A stretch of 24,862 bases of DNA from assembly GCA_039029515.1 (NCBI GenBank), contig JBCCFX010000034.1:1-24862 (forward strand), read 5' to 3'. Shown here one piece after another: positions 8,674 through 16,132 of the stretch. Positions within the stretch are counted from its first letter, which is position 1, and each line of letters opens with the position of its first letter. The notes under the pieces were generated by a model. The model searched no databases. It worked only from the letters and a program-made list of their open reading frames with translations, and was not told where the DNA came from. The stretch is from JBCCFX01 sp039029515. Lineage in GTDB: Bacteria; Planctomycetota; Phycisphaerae; Phycisphaerales; SM1A02. Position numbers and translations under genes: made by a program.

Positions 8674-8702
8674 TTGCGGTCCGTGCCGAAATCCCGCATA
8701 GT
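8674..8702 (+). promoter_or_regulatory. Candidate promoter of the Lrp-type regulator
   Basis: TTGCGG (8674-8679) and CATAGT (8697-8702) are separated by exactly 17 nt, with 3/6 and 4/6 matches to the sigma70 consensus. A 15-bp dyad overlaps the end of the -10. Weak hexamers; prediction by eye only. Confidence 0.35.
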
Positions 8703-8715
8703 GAAGATTCTTCAC
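8701..8715. promoter_or_regulatory. 15-bp dyad, candidate Lrp autoregulatory operator
   Basis: GTGAAGA-T-TCTTCAC is a perfect inverted repeat with 7-bp arms around one central base. Its length and shape match the 15-bp dyads bound by Lrp/AsnC family dimers. It overlaps the candidate -10 and the expected transcription start of the Lrp-type gene, starting 43 nt before its ATG. Negative autoregulation is the natural reading and is inference. Confidence 0.5.
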
Positions 8716-8743
8716 CGGATGTGGGACAAGGCGGAACAGAAGA

Positions 8744-9271
8744 ATGCCTCAGAGCAGTGGCCGCAGTCGTCCATTCAAGCTGGACGAAATTGATCTGAAG
8801 ATTCTTGCTCAACTTCAAACGTCGAGCAAGATCACCAATGCCATGCTCGCGGAGAAGGTGGGCATCAGCCCGCCGAGCACGCTGGAACGTGTGCGCAAGC
8901 TCGAAAACAACGGCATCATCAACGGCTATGTCGCGCTGCTGAATCCCAAGCGCCTGAACAAGTCGATCACGGCGATCGTGCAGGTCAGCCTCGGCGAGCA
9001 TTCGTACGACAACCTCACGCAGGCCAAGCAATCGATCGGCGAGTTTGATGAAGTCTTGTCGTGCTGGCATACCGCCGGCGATCAGGACTTTGTCCTTCAG
9101 GTCATCGTGTCCGACATGCAGGCGTACGAGACTTTCGTGACGGAGAAGCTGTCGACCGTGGCCAAGATCGCGAACATCAAGACAGCGATGGTGCTGCGCA
9201 CGGTGAAGGACACCACGACGATTCCGCTCGACGAAGTCGAGTTCAATGGTTCACGCTCGGCCGACTCGTAA
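8744..9271 (+). CDS. Lrp/AsnC family transcriptional regulator
   Basis: A 175-residue DNA-binding regulator. An N-terminal winged helix-turn-helix (about 12-60, LDEIDLKILAQLQ then ISPPSTLERVRKLENNGII) is followed by the ligand-sensing RAM domain (about 74-155). The RAM domain includes the TAGDQDFVLQV strand typical of the family (most members have G-D-Y/W-D). Members form dimers to octamers and respond to amino acids or related small molecules. A 15-bp dyad over its promoter suggests autoregulation. It is followed after 26 nt by a CoA-transferase subunit gene on the same strand, so the two are probably co-transcribed and the regulator may control it. The ribosome site is weak (AAGG, 12 nt before the ATG). 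Ligand and regulon are not deducible here. Confidence 0.92.
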   Translation: MPQSSGRSRPFKLDEIDLKILAQLQTSSKITNAMLAEKVGISPPSTLERVRKLENNGIINGYVALLNPKRLNKSITAIVQVSLGEHSYDNLTQAKQSIGEFDEVLSCWHTAGDQDFVLQVIVSDMQAYETFVTEKLSTVAKIANIKTAMVLRTVKDTTTIPLDEVEFNGSRSADS

Positions 9272-9297
9272 GCGGCTGACGTCTGGAGAGACTTGCC

Positions 9298-9999
9298 ATG
9301 GCGAACAAGGTGTTCAACACGCCCGCCGATGCACTGGACGGCATCCTTCGCAATGACATGACCGTCGCCGTCGGCGGCTTCGGCCTGTGCGGCATTCCCG
9401 AGCAGCTGATCATCGCGCTACGCGATTCCGGCGTGACCGGCATCACCGCCGTGTCCAACAACGCCGGCGTCGATGACTGGGGACTTGGGCTGCTGCTTCA
9501 GACGCGACAGATCAAGAAGATGCTCAGTTCATACGTCGGCGAGAACGCGGAATTTGAACGACAGTACATGTCCGGTGAGCTCGAACTCGAATTCGTACCG
9601 CAGGGCACGCTTGCCGAACGCATGCGCGCGGGCGGCGCGGGCATCCCGGGATTCTTCACCCCCACCGGCGTCGGCACGCTGGTCGCGGACAACAAGGAAC
9701 ACCGCGAATTCGATGGCGAGACCTACGTGCTCGAACGCGGCATCGTGGCGGACCTCGCGCTGGTCAAGGCCTGGAAGGCTGACCGATCCGGAAACCTCGT
9801 GTTCCGCAAGACCGCCCGAAACTTCAACCCCCTTGTGGCCACCTGCGGCACGGTGACGGTGGCTGAAGTCGAGGAAATCGTCGAAATCGGGGCACTGGAC
9901 GCGGACGCGATTCACACCCCGGGGATCTTCGTCCAGCGGATCGTCCAGACGACCTCGGAGAAGCGGATCGAACAGCGAACCGTGACCGAACGCTCATAA
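9298..9999 (+). CDS. scoA: 3-oxoacid CoA-transferase subunit A (succinyl-CoA type), without adjacent subunit B
   Basis: Alpha subunit of a heteromeric class I CoA-transferase, 233 residues. It normally moves CoA between succinyl-CoA (or acetyl-CoA) and a 3-oxoacid such as acetoacetate in ketone-body or butanoate use. The CoA-transferase signature 1 is present at 19-34 (GGFGLCGIP), with Asp at a position usually Gly or Asn. It also has SSYVGEN (77-83), GELELEFVPQGTLAER (93-108), RKTARNFNP (170-178) and IHTPGIFVQRIV (205-216), all typical of ScoA rather than AtoD/PcaI. A GGAGAG ribosome site lies 7 nt before the ATG. The catalytic glutamate of these enzymes is in subunit B (scoB), which normally follows directly. 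Here the next gene is an unrelated secreted protein and no scoB is in the window. Either B is encoded elsewhere or this A subunit has lost its partner. Confidence 0.93.
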   Translation: MANKVFNTPADALDGILRNDMTVAVGGFGLCGIPEQLIIALRDSGVTGITAVSNNAGVDDWGLGLLLQTRQIKKMLSSYVGENAEFERQYMSGELELEFVPQGTLAERMRAGGAGIPGFFTPTGVGTLVADNKEHREFDGETYVLERGIVADLALVKAWKADRSGNLVFRKTARNFNPLVATCGTVTVAEVEEIVEIGALDADAIHTPGIFVQRIVQTTSEKRIEQRTVTERS

Positions 10000-10170
10000 G
10001 TGCGGTCCTATAGTTGGGCGGGTCCGAGGCGACGCATGAGCCCTCTGACCGCGTTCGTGCGGAATCGCAGAGAATCGGCAATTGGCCGCGATATCCGACC
10101 GAGGTCATCGTTGGTACAGCGAGGATGGGCCGACGTACGCGTGGCCCGGAATGCAAACAGGAGTAGCGAC

Positions 10171-11502
10171 ATGGGATACCGAAGGTCACTGTGGCAGCGA
10201 GCCACCCGAGGAATCGCCCTGGCGGGCATTGGTCTGGCCATGATGATCACCGGCACGGCCTCCGCCCAGTTCGGGGAAGCCGCGGGCATCGCCGAAGCCA
10301 TGCAGCCGGAGTATTACCGACGAGACGTCCAGCTCTTCGCGGACGGTCTGGATATGGACGAAACCCAGCAGCTCATTCTTGAGTCGCTGTATGACGACTA
10401 TCAGCAGGAATTCGATCGCGGCGTCGAGATGATGCACGAGCGATTCGAAGGCATGAAGGATGAGCTTCAGAGCACCAGCAAGGATGAAGTTCTCAGCAAG
10501 GTGTTCAAGCCGATCCGCGAGTGGGCCGGCGATCGCCGAATTCTCGGCGAGCGTTTTCTTGAGAACGTCCGACTCATTCTGACGGAAGACCAGCTTGAAC
10601 GCTGGCCGCAATTCGAACATCGCCTTTACCGTGAGAAACACCTGTTCAAGGGTCAGTTCTCCGGCGAGAAAGCCAATCTCTTCTACGTCATTCGCGACAT
10701 GCGTCTCGATGAGCGTTATCTGAAGGAAATCGAACCGACCCTGCGTGAGTACAGCCTGGCGCTGCACACCGTGCTCAAGCAGCGCGAAGTCGAGATGACA
10801 TCGACGCGGAACGACATGCTTGATTCGCTGCAGACGCAGGACACCGACAAGAGCATGGATGCAATCCGCACGCAGGTGCAGGCGCGCCTCGCAGTTCGTA
10901 AGGTGAACGACGATTACATCACGATCATCACGGAGAAACTGCCGTCGCCGTACGACGCGATCTTCAATGCTCGTGCCATGGAACGTGCGTATCCGCGAAT
11001 CTATCGCCCCACACCGTTCCAGCGCATCTTTGACGAGACGCTCGCGATGCCGACGCTCGTCGACGAAGCCCGCCCGGGCGTCGAGCAGATGCAGGCGCAG
11101 TATCTCGCGGAGCTTGCGGTCGCGAACGCCGAGATGCTCGGGACGCTGCAGCAGTTCGAGCCGGATGAGTATCTCGATCGCGCCCAGGCGTTCTCAGCGC
11201 GGCTTGAAGAGCGTGCCCATCGGCATCTCCCGGATCCGATTCGCCCGCTGCTCCAGCGACGCAAGGAAATCGGCCGCGGATATCTGGAGCAGCTCAAGGC
11301 ACTGGTCGGTGATGAGTTCTTTGCCGCAATCCCTGGTGCGGAACGCTGGCTCCGTGCACCGCGAGCAATCACCAACTTCGGTCCCGGTCCGCAGTCCCCC
11401 AAGCAGATCAATCGCCCCCAGTCTGAGCAGAACAGCGGACGCAAAGCTGACGGCACCGGCGTGACCATCCGCGATGGCGGAAAAGGCGGCGGCGATTCGT
11501 GA
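10171..11502 (+). CDS. Secreted helical protein of unknown function, Spy/LTxxQ-like repeats possible
   Basis: A 443-residue exported protein I do not recognise. The ATG has an AGGAG ribosome site and begins a Sec signal peptide (RR-containing n-region, hydrophobic 14-28) with cleavage motif ASA|QF after residue 32. The longer frame from the GTG at 10000 would put 57 residues before this signal and is rejected. The mature chain is almost wholly charged alpha helix with no cysteine-rich or catalytic motif. Segments such as MDETQQLILESLYDDYQQEF and LTEDQLERWPQFEHRL recall the LTxxQ pattern of periplasmic Spy/CpxP-type proteins common in Planctomycetota; this is a pattern resemblance only. The C-terminal 60 residues turn Pro/Gln/Arg-rich and then Gly-Lys-rich. 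A 171-nt spacer with a TATAGT (10009-10014) precedes it, and a strong terminator follows, so it is a separate unit from the T2SS operon. Confidence 0.75.
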   Translation: MGYRRSLWQRATRGIALAGIGLAMMITGTASAQFGEAAGIAEAMQPEYYRRDVQLFADGLDMDETQQLILESLYDDYQQEFDRGVEMMHERFEGMKDELQSTSKDEVLSKVFKPIREWAGDRRILGERFLENVRLILTEDQLERWPQFEHRLYREKHLFKGQFSGEKANLFYVIRDMRLDERYLKEIEPTLREYSLALHTVLKQREVEMTSTRNDMLDSLQTQDTDKSMDAIRTQVQARLAVRKVNDDYITIITEKLPSPYDAIFNARAMERAYPRIYRPTPFQRIFDETLAMPTLVDEARPGVEQMQAQYLAELAVANAEMLGTLQQFEPDEYLDRAQAFSARLEERAHRHLPDPIRPLLQRRKEIGRGYLEQLKALVGDEFFAAIPGAERWLRAPRAITNFGPGPQSPKQINRPQSEQNSGRKADGTGVTIRDGGKGGGDS

Positions 11503-11530
11503 TTTGACCAGTTCCGATAGTAGAATGAAC

Positions 11531-11562
11531 AACGACCCGGACGGCTGCCGTTCGGGTCGTTT
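11531..11562 (+). terminator. Rho-independent terminator after the secreted helical protein
   Basis: A 14-bp stem (with one G-T wobble) closes a 3-nt CTG loop: AACGACCCGGACGG pairs with CCGTTCGGGTCGTT. It is followed by a short T-rich stretch (TTTCGTTC). It separates the upstream gene from the T2SS operon, implying that the T2SS promoter lies between about 11563 and 11664 or that expression depends on read-through. Confidence 0.8.
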
Positions 11563-11580
11563 CGTTCAGGGGCAGATGCA

Positions 11581-11667
11581 ATGAAGCGGCCCGACGATTC
11601 GTTCCAATGGCGAAGGATGACGATGCTCGTCGAGCCGCCGTCCGCACAGTCTGGAAGCGCACGATGA
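11581..11667 (+). CDS. Possible 28-codon upstream ORF coupled to gspE
   Basis: A short frame starts at an ATG preceded by AGGGG about 10 nt upstream. Its TGA overlaps the preferred gspE ATG (11664) as ATGA, the same junction style used throughout this operon. The 28-residue product (starting MKRPDDSFQWRR) resembles nothing I know and has no membrane or signal segment. It could be a leader peptide coupling translation into gspE, or chance. If gspE starts at 11607 instead, this frame is merely internal overlap. Confidence 0.2.
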   Translation: MKRPDDSFQWRRMTMLVEPPSAQSGSAR

Positions 11668-13316
11668 GCACGATGTCTGACATGTCCGGCCTCCCCACCA
11701 ATCCCGGCACGCCCGCCAACGGCCAGCCGGCCGAAACCACCCTCACCGCCGCAAGCGAGGAGTCATCGGCCCGCGATCGCTGCCGACTCCTGGGCATCCC
11801 GTGGCTCGAAGATCCGCCGACTGCCGAAGAGAATGCGGTCGCACTCGTTGACGCCGACGTTGCGGTCCGGCTCCGAATCGTGCCTCTCCGCATCGACCAG
11901 AACCGCCTGGTCATCGCGATGATCGATCCCCTCGACAGCGATGCCGCCGACGAAGTTTCCACCCTCACCAACCATCCCGTTCGTCGCGTCGGCCTGGAGC
12001 CCGCACACTTCGCGGAGCTCATGCGCGACAACTACGGGACGACCGCCCATCGGATGGCCGAGAGTCTCGCCGGCGAAACCGCGGAGGCATCGGAAGTCGA
12101 CCACAACCTCGAGCACATCGAGGCCGACGACATCCACCGCATGGCTGAGCAGCCGACGCTCATCAACCTGGTGAACCTCATTCTGCTCGAAGCGATTCAG
12201 TCGCGGACGTCGGACGTTCACATTGAGCCGTTCGAGAACGAACTCAAGGTGAAGTACCGCATTGATGGCGAGCTCGTGGAACAGCCGCCGCCACCGAAGC
12301 ACCTTCAGCCAGCGCTCATCGGTCGTATCAAGATTATGTCGAGCATGAACATCGCGGAGCGCTACGTTCCGCAGGATGGTCATATCACGTTGCGCTTCGA
12401 AGGCCGCAAAGTCGACATTCGTGTATCTACCGTTCCGACGCTGTACGGCGAATCCGTCGTCATGCGTATTCTCGACAAGAGTACGCTGCCGCTCGACCTC
12501 GTCTCGCTTGGCATGAACGAAGAGATGCGCGCGAAGATGGACCGGTTGATTCTCAAGCCGCACGGCATGGTGCTGGTCACCGGTCCGACCGGCTCAGGTA
12601 AGACGACAACGCTGAACGCGGCGATTCGCAAGATCTACGATCCGCGCAAGAAGATCATCACCATTGAAGATCCGGTCGAATACGAGATCAACGGTGTGAA
12701 CCAGATTCCGGTGAATGCCAAGCGCGGCCTGACGTTCGCCACCGGCCTGCGTTCGATTCTGCGACAGGACCCGGACATCGTATTCGTCGGTGAGATCCGT
12801 GATACGGAGACTGCGGACATCTCGGTTCGTGCCGCACTCACGGGCCACTTGATCTTCTCCACGCTGCATACGAACGATTCCGTCAGTTCGATTCAGCGTC
12901 TCGTTGACATGGGCATCGAAGCCTACCTTGCTGCTTCGGTACTTGAAGGCATTCTTGCCCAGCGACTCGGCCGCCGAATCTGCAGCGATTGTCGCGAACC
13001 GATTCCGATGCCGGAAGACATCTCGCACCGTCTGAGCGACAGCGAACTCGCGATGTTCAACAACACGGTGTATCGCGGGGCCGGCTGCAACAAATGCAAC
13101 AACACCGGCCAGCGCGGACGTATGGGTTTCTTCGAATTGCTGACGATCAACCCGACGATGCGGAAAGCCATCGCGGAGAACAAATCCACCGCAGAGCTCG
13201 CCAACCTCGTCGGCGATGACTTCGTGACGATGCGCGATGACGGGATCGCCAAAGCCCAGCGCGGCGAAACGACGATTGAAGAAGTGTTGCGTGCCACGCA
13301 AGATTCCGACGAGTAG
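11664..13316 (+). CDS. gspE: Type II secretion assembly ATPase GspE (PilB/GspE family)
   Basis: Cytoplasmic hexameric ATPase that powers pseudopilus assembly, 550 residues from this start. The N-terminal T2SSE/MshEN-type domain is at about 35-125. In the ATPase core, Walker A GPTGSGKTT is at about 307-315, the Asp box is around ITIEDPVEY, and Walker B DPDIVFVGEIRD is at about 369-380. The His box is around TGHLIFSTLHTND. The zinc-binding tetracysteine motif typical of GspE is present (CSDC at about 440-443 and CNKC at about 475-478). I chose the ATG at 11664 because GGAAG lies 6 nt upstream and the TGA of a short upstream frame overlaps it as ATGA. The alternative ATG at 11607, which adds 19 residues, has no ribosome site. 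PilB or MshE of a type IV pilus is the main alternative, but the downstream genes make T2SS clear. It heads the operon. Confidence 0.93.
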   Translation: MSTMSDMSGLPTNPGTPANGQPAETTLTAASEESSARDRCRLLGIPWLEDPPTAEENAVALVDADVAVRLRIVPLRIDQNRLVIAMIDPLDSDAADEVSTLTNHPVRRVGLEPAHFAELMRDNYGTTAHRMAESLAGETAEASEVDHNLEHIEADDIHRMAEQPTLINLVNLILLEAIQSRTSDVHIEPFENELKVKYRIDGELVEQPPPPKHLQPALIGRIKIMSSMNIAERYVPQDGHITLRFEGRKVDIRVSTVPTLYGESVVMRILDKSTLPLDLVSLGMNEEMRAKMDRLILKPHGMVLVTGPTGSGKTTTLNAAIRKIYDPRKKIITIEDPVEYEINGVNQIPVNAKRGLTFATGLRSILRQDPDIVFVGEIRDTETADISVRAALTGHLIFSTLHTNDSVSSIQRLVDMGIEAYLAASVLEGILAQRLGRRICSDCREPIPMPEDISHRLSDSELAMFNNTVYRGAGCNKCNNTGQRGRMGFFELLTINPTMRKAIAENKSTAELANLVGDDFVTMRDDGIAKAQRGETTIEEVLRATQDSDE

Positions 13317-13348
13317 TTCATCTCACCGAGTAGCCCCGATCTCTTCCC

Positions 13349-14644
13349 ATGCCTGATTTCGTCTACGAAAGCCTGACCGCCAACGGACAGCAACGCTCCG
13401 GCATGCTGAGCGCAACCAATCGCGCTGACGCCGTTCGCCAGCTGACAGACCGCGGCGAAACTGCGACCAATGTGCTTGAAGCTGATGCCAAAGGCCGCGT
13501 GAAGAAATCGGAGCGTCGAACCCGACCCGCCAAGCCCGCACGGGCACGAACGGCTCCGGAAGGCATCGCGGTCGCGACGCCCGCCGGCGGCGGTCGACGT
13601 GGTATGTCGAAGACCGAACTCGCAAACCTGATTCGCGAGCTTGCCACAGCGCTGGAAGCTGGCCTTCCGCTGATGCAGTCACTCCGTACGGTGCGCCGAC
13701 AAGTCCCACGGAAATCCATGGCGAACATGCTGGATCATCTGATCGAGCGCGTTGAAGCAGGTGATCCGCTCTACGCCGCGGCCCGCGACTACGGTGCACC
13801 GTTCGATGACATGATTCTCGGCATGCTTCGCGCCGCCGATGCGTCAGGCGAGATGAGCGTGATCATGCACCAGCTCGCCGATCTCCTCGAGCGATCCGTC
13901 GAACTGCGCCGCGATGTGCTTGGCGCGCTGATGTACCCGCTCATCGTGTCCGGCTTGATCGCGTTCAGTATCGTGATCCTCGTCGCAGTCCTTGTCCCGA
14001 AGCTCATTGATCCGATCACGCAATCAGCGCAAGGTGATTTCGTTCTGCCATTCCCGACGCGCGTCGTCCTCGGCTTTGCCGATTTCATCAACGGCTTCTG
14101 GTGGGCGATACTCCTGCTTGGCGGTGCGGCGTGGTTCGGCTGGCGAGCGTGGAAGAATGTTCCTGCGAATCGGCTCTGGCTCGATCGCACACTGCTTGGC
14201 ATCCCGGTGCTTGGTCGCCTGCTTCGCGACATTGCCGTTGCACGCTTCACGCGCACGCTCGGCACGCTCTCGACATCCGGCCTGCCGATCCTCGAATCGC
14301 TGCGCATCACGAGAAACACACTCGCGAATCACGCGATGATGGCCGCCATCGATGAAGTCAGCGAACAGGTCACAAGCGGTAAAGCGCTTGCAGACCCGCT
14401 CGAACGCAGCGGACTGTTCCCGCCGCTTCTCATCCAGGTCGTCAACCTCGGTGAACGATCAGGACGTCTCGAAACGATGCTGCTGCATGCGGCGAATTCG
14501 TTTGATCGCCAGGTCAATGCATCACTCAAACTGTTTACCAAGGCGCTGCCGCCGGTGCTGCTGATCGTCATGGCGTCGATCGGCGGCTTTGTGCTGGCCG
14601 CCATTCTGCTCCCATTGCTGGAGCTTCAGAACCTTGTGGGTTGA
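13349..14644 (+). CDS. gspF: Type II secretion inner-membrane platform protein GspF
   Basis: Polytopic cytoplasmic-membrane protein of the T2SS assembly platform, 431 residues, contacted by GspE and GspL. It has the duplicated T2SSF domain: the first copy at about 90-215 (ELANLIRELATALEAGLPLMQSL), the second at about 290-410 (VARFTRTLGTLSTSGLPILESL). Three membrane segments lie at about 190-215, 245-262 and 402-424. Between an N-terminal segment and the first domain there is a basic, Pro/Ala-rich linker (about 50-85). No clear ribosome site precedes the ATG; the gap to gspE is 32 nt. Confidence 0.93.
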   Translation: MPDFVYESLTANGQQRSGMLSATNRADAVRQLTDRGETATNVLEADAKGRVKKSERRTRPAKPARARTAPEGIAVATPAGGGRRGMSKTELANLIRELATALEAGLPLMQSLRTVRRQVPRKSMANMLDHLIERVEAGDPLYAAARDYGAPFDDMILGMLRAADASGEMSVIMHQLADLLERSVELRRDVLGALMYPLIVSGLIAFSIVILVAVLVPKLIDPITQSAQGDFVLPFPTRVVLGFADFINGFWWAILLLGGAAWFGWRAWKNVPANRLWLDRTLLGIPVLGRLLRDIAVARFTRTLGTLSTSGLPILESLRITRNTLANHAMMAAIDEVSEQVTSGKALADPLERSGLFPPLLIQVVNLGERSGRLETMLLHAANSFDRQVNASLKLFTKALPPVLLIVMASIGGFVLAAILLPLLELQNLVG

Positions 14645-14693
14645 ACACGAACACACGCGGCGACGCGCCGCGATGCCAACAGGAGTCAGGATC

Positions 14694-15122
14694 ATGCGTA
14701 CCTCTTCACGACACAACACACGACGCGTTCGACGCGCTGTCCGACGCGGTTTCACGCTGCTCGAGATCATGGTGGTCGTCACGATCATCGCGCTCCTCGC
14801 CACGCTCGTGGCACCGCGTGTCTGGAAGCAGCTCGCGGGCTCAAAGACCAAAGCCGCACAGACCGAAGTCAAAGCGCTCGCCAACATCATCGGGCTGTAC
14901 ATGCTCGATAACGGTGGCAGCATTGATGACGACTTCGAACTCGATGCCCTGATCGAAGGCGATGATCCGTACCTCAACGGCGAAGACGACATCGTCGATC
15001 CGTGGAATCGCCGGTACGTCGTCATCATCCCCGGCGACAAGAACCCTGACTTCGACGTCGTGTCCTACGGCAAGGATGGCGAACCGGGCGGCGAAGGTGA
15101 AAACGAGGACGTGTTCAACTGA
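14694..15122 (+). CDS. gspG: Major pseudopilin GspG
   Basis: Main subunit of the T2SS pseudopilus, 142 residues. The start was placed at 14694 because AGGAG lies just upstream; a further in-frame ATG at 14673 lacks this. The leader is 19 residues with eight arginines and ends in RRG|FTLLEIMVVV, a textbook prepilin peptidase site with Glu5 and a mature Pro22. The C-terminus has DPWNRRY and SYGKDGEPGGEGENEDV. This matches the calcium-binding C-terminal loop of GspG (DPWGNPY … GxDGxxGGxGxxxDI) and is diagnostic for GspG among the pseudopilins. Its stop abuts the ATG of a paralog (TGAATG). Confidence 0.95.
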   Translation: MRTSSRHNTRRVRRAVRRGFTLLEIMVVVTIIALLATLVAPRVWKQLAGSKTKAAQTEVKALANIIGLYMLDNGGSIDDDFELDALIEGDDPYLNGEDDIVDPWNRRYVVIIPGDKNPDFDVVSYGKDGEPGGEGENEDVFN

Positions 15123-15545
15123 ATGACGCGCCCCACCGTTCCAACTCGGGCTCGTGGCTTCACGACCTTCCAAATGGTTGGCGCGGGCGTTGCCACCATC
15201 GTGTGTGCCGCGTGGGTGATGCCATCGCATACCTGCCATAGCAGCCGAAGTAAGACGCACGCCGCGCACATGGAGGCGAACGCGCTTACGCACGCTATTC
15301 GCCTGTATCTGTACGACCACGATGACGTCATCGACAGCGCGTTCTCGCTTGACCGTCTTGTCGGCGATGACGAGTTGTTTGAACTCTATCGACTGCGCGA
15401 AGATCACATTATCGATCCGTGGAATCGGCAGTACCTCGTCTTCGTACCCGGCGTTGGCGATGCACCATTCAATGTGGTCTCGCTCGGCAAAGACGGAAAA
15501 CCAGGCGGCACCGGCCAGAACGCGGACATCATCAGCGAATCATGA
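15123..15545 (+). CDS. GspG-like second pseudopilin lacking Glu5
   Basis: A 140-residue paralog of the gene immediately upstream. The C-terminal GspG hallmarks are kept: IDPWNRQYLVFVPG, then NVVSLGKDGKPGGTGQNADI. The N-terminus has a possible prepilin site RARG|FTTFQMVGAG with Phe1 and a mature Pro22 in register with GspG. However, the nearly universal Glu5 is Gln and the hydrophobic stretch carries Gly/Ala/Cys instead of Leu/Val/Ile. Two cysteines (C28, C38) flank the end of the membrane segment; GspG has none there. It sits between gspG (junction TGAATG) and gspH (ATGA overlap), so it is clearly part of the operon. Glu5 normally pairs with the N-terminus of the neighbouring subunit, so this protein is unlikely to polymerise like GspG. 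A specialised tip, regulatory or cap pseudopilin is possible, as is an early decaying duplicate. Confidence 0.8.
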   Translation: MTRPTVPTRARGFTTFQMVGAGVATIVCAAWVMPSHTCHSSRSKTHAAHMEANALTHAIRLYLYDHDDVIDSAFSLDRLVGDDELFELYRLREDHIIDPWNRQYLVFVPGVGDAPFNVVSLGKDGKPGGTGQNADIISES

Positions 15546-16132
15546 TGCATGAGCACCTCACATCCCGACGACGACGCGGTTTCACGCTGATTGAGATCTC
15601 GGTGGTGGTGATCATCCTGGCGCTGCTGATGGGTCTCGCCATCCCTCGTCTTGTCGGGAACGAACGACGCGAATTCGATGTCTACGTCGAATACGTCGTC
15701 GACCTGCTGGTGATGTTTGCACAGCGCGATATGACCTCTTCAAATTCGGTCGGTATCGCGATGGATGCCGACACCGGCGCGCTGTACCTCCAGGTGCAGG
15801 TGCCGAATCCTGAAGAAGAAACGCTGCCGCCGATCTGGGAAGTCGATCGATACGTCAAGCCGATCCGACTGCCCAACTTCATTGAGATGGATGACATTCG
15901 CGTCTATCAGGATGGTCGTGAGATCGACATCACCGAATGGCCGCTGACGAGTCCACCGAACGGCCAGCGACCTGAAGTGCAGATCGAAATTGAAACCAAT
16001 GACTACAACGCATCGCTGGTCCTTCGCCCGCACGATGTTGTCCCTCGATTAATGGGGCAGCGACCCGAAACCAGTGATCTTCGCGAACCGATCGACCTCG
16101 ATGCGGAAGGCCGCGACCAGGAGGAATGGTGA
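15542..16132 (+). CDS. gspH: Minor pseudopilin GspH-like
   Basis: A 196-residue pseudopilin with a 13-residue Arg-rich leader and a canonical cleavage site RRRRG|FTLIEISVVV (Glu5 present). The remainder is a beta-rich globular domain with no close hallmark, and the C-terminus is acidic. The gspH call rests on position (after G, before I/J/K) and size rather than diagnostic residues. The start overlaps the previous stop as ATGA; a second ATG directly follows (15545), and either could be used. The stop overlaps the next gene (TGATG). Confidence 0.75.
   Translation: MMHEHLTSRRRRGFTLIEISVVVIILALLMGLAIPRLVGNERREFDVYVEYVVDLLVMFAQRDMTSSNSVGIAMDADTGALYLQVQVPNPEEETLPPIWEVDRYVKPIRLPNFIEMDDIRVYQDGREIDITEWPLTSPPNGQRPEVQIEIETNDYNASLVLRPHDVVPRLMGQRPETSDLREPIDLDAEGRDQEEW

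Noticed and set aside
10000..10170. GTG start giving a 500-residue secreted helical protein
   Set aside because: The signal peptide begins at 10171, where an AGGAG ribosome site is present; the extra 57 residues are Arg-rich spacer translation.
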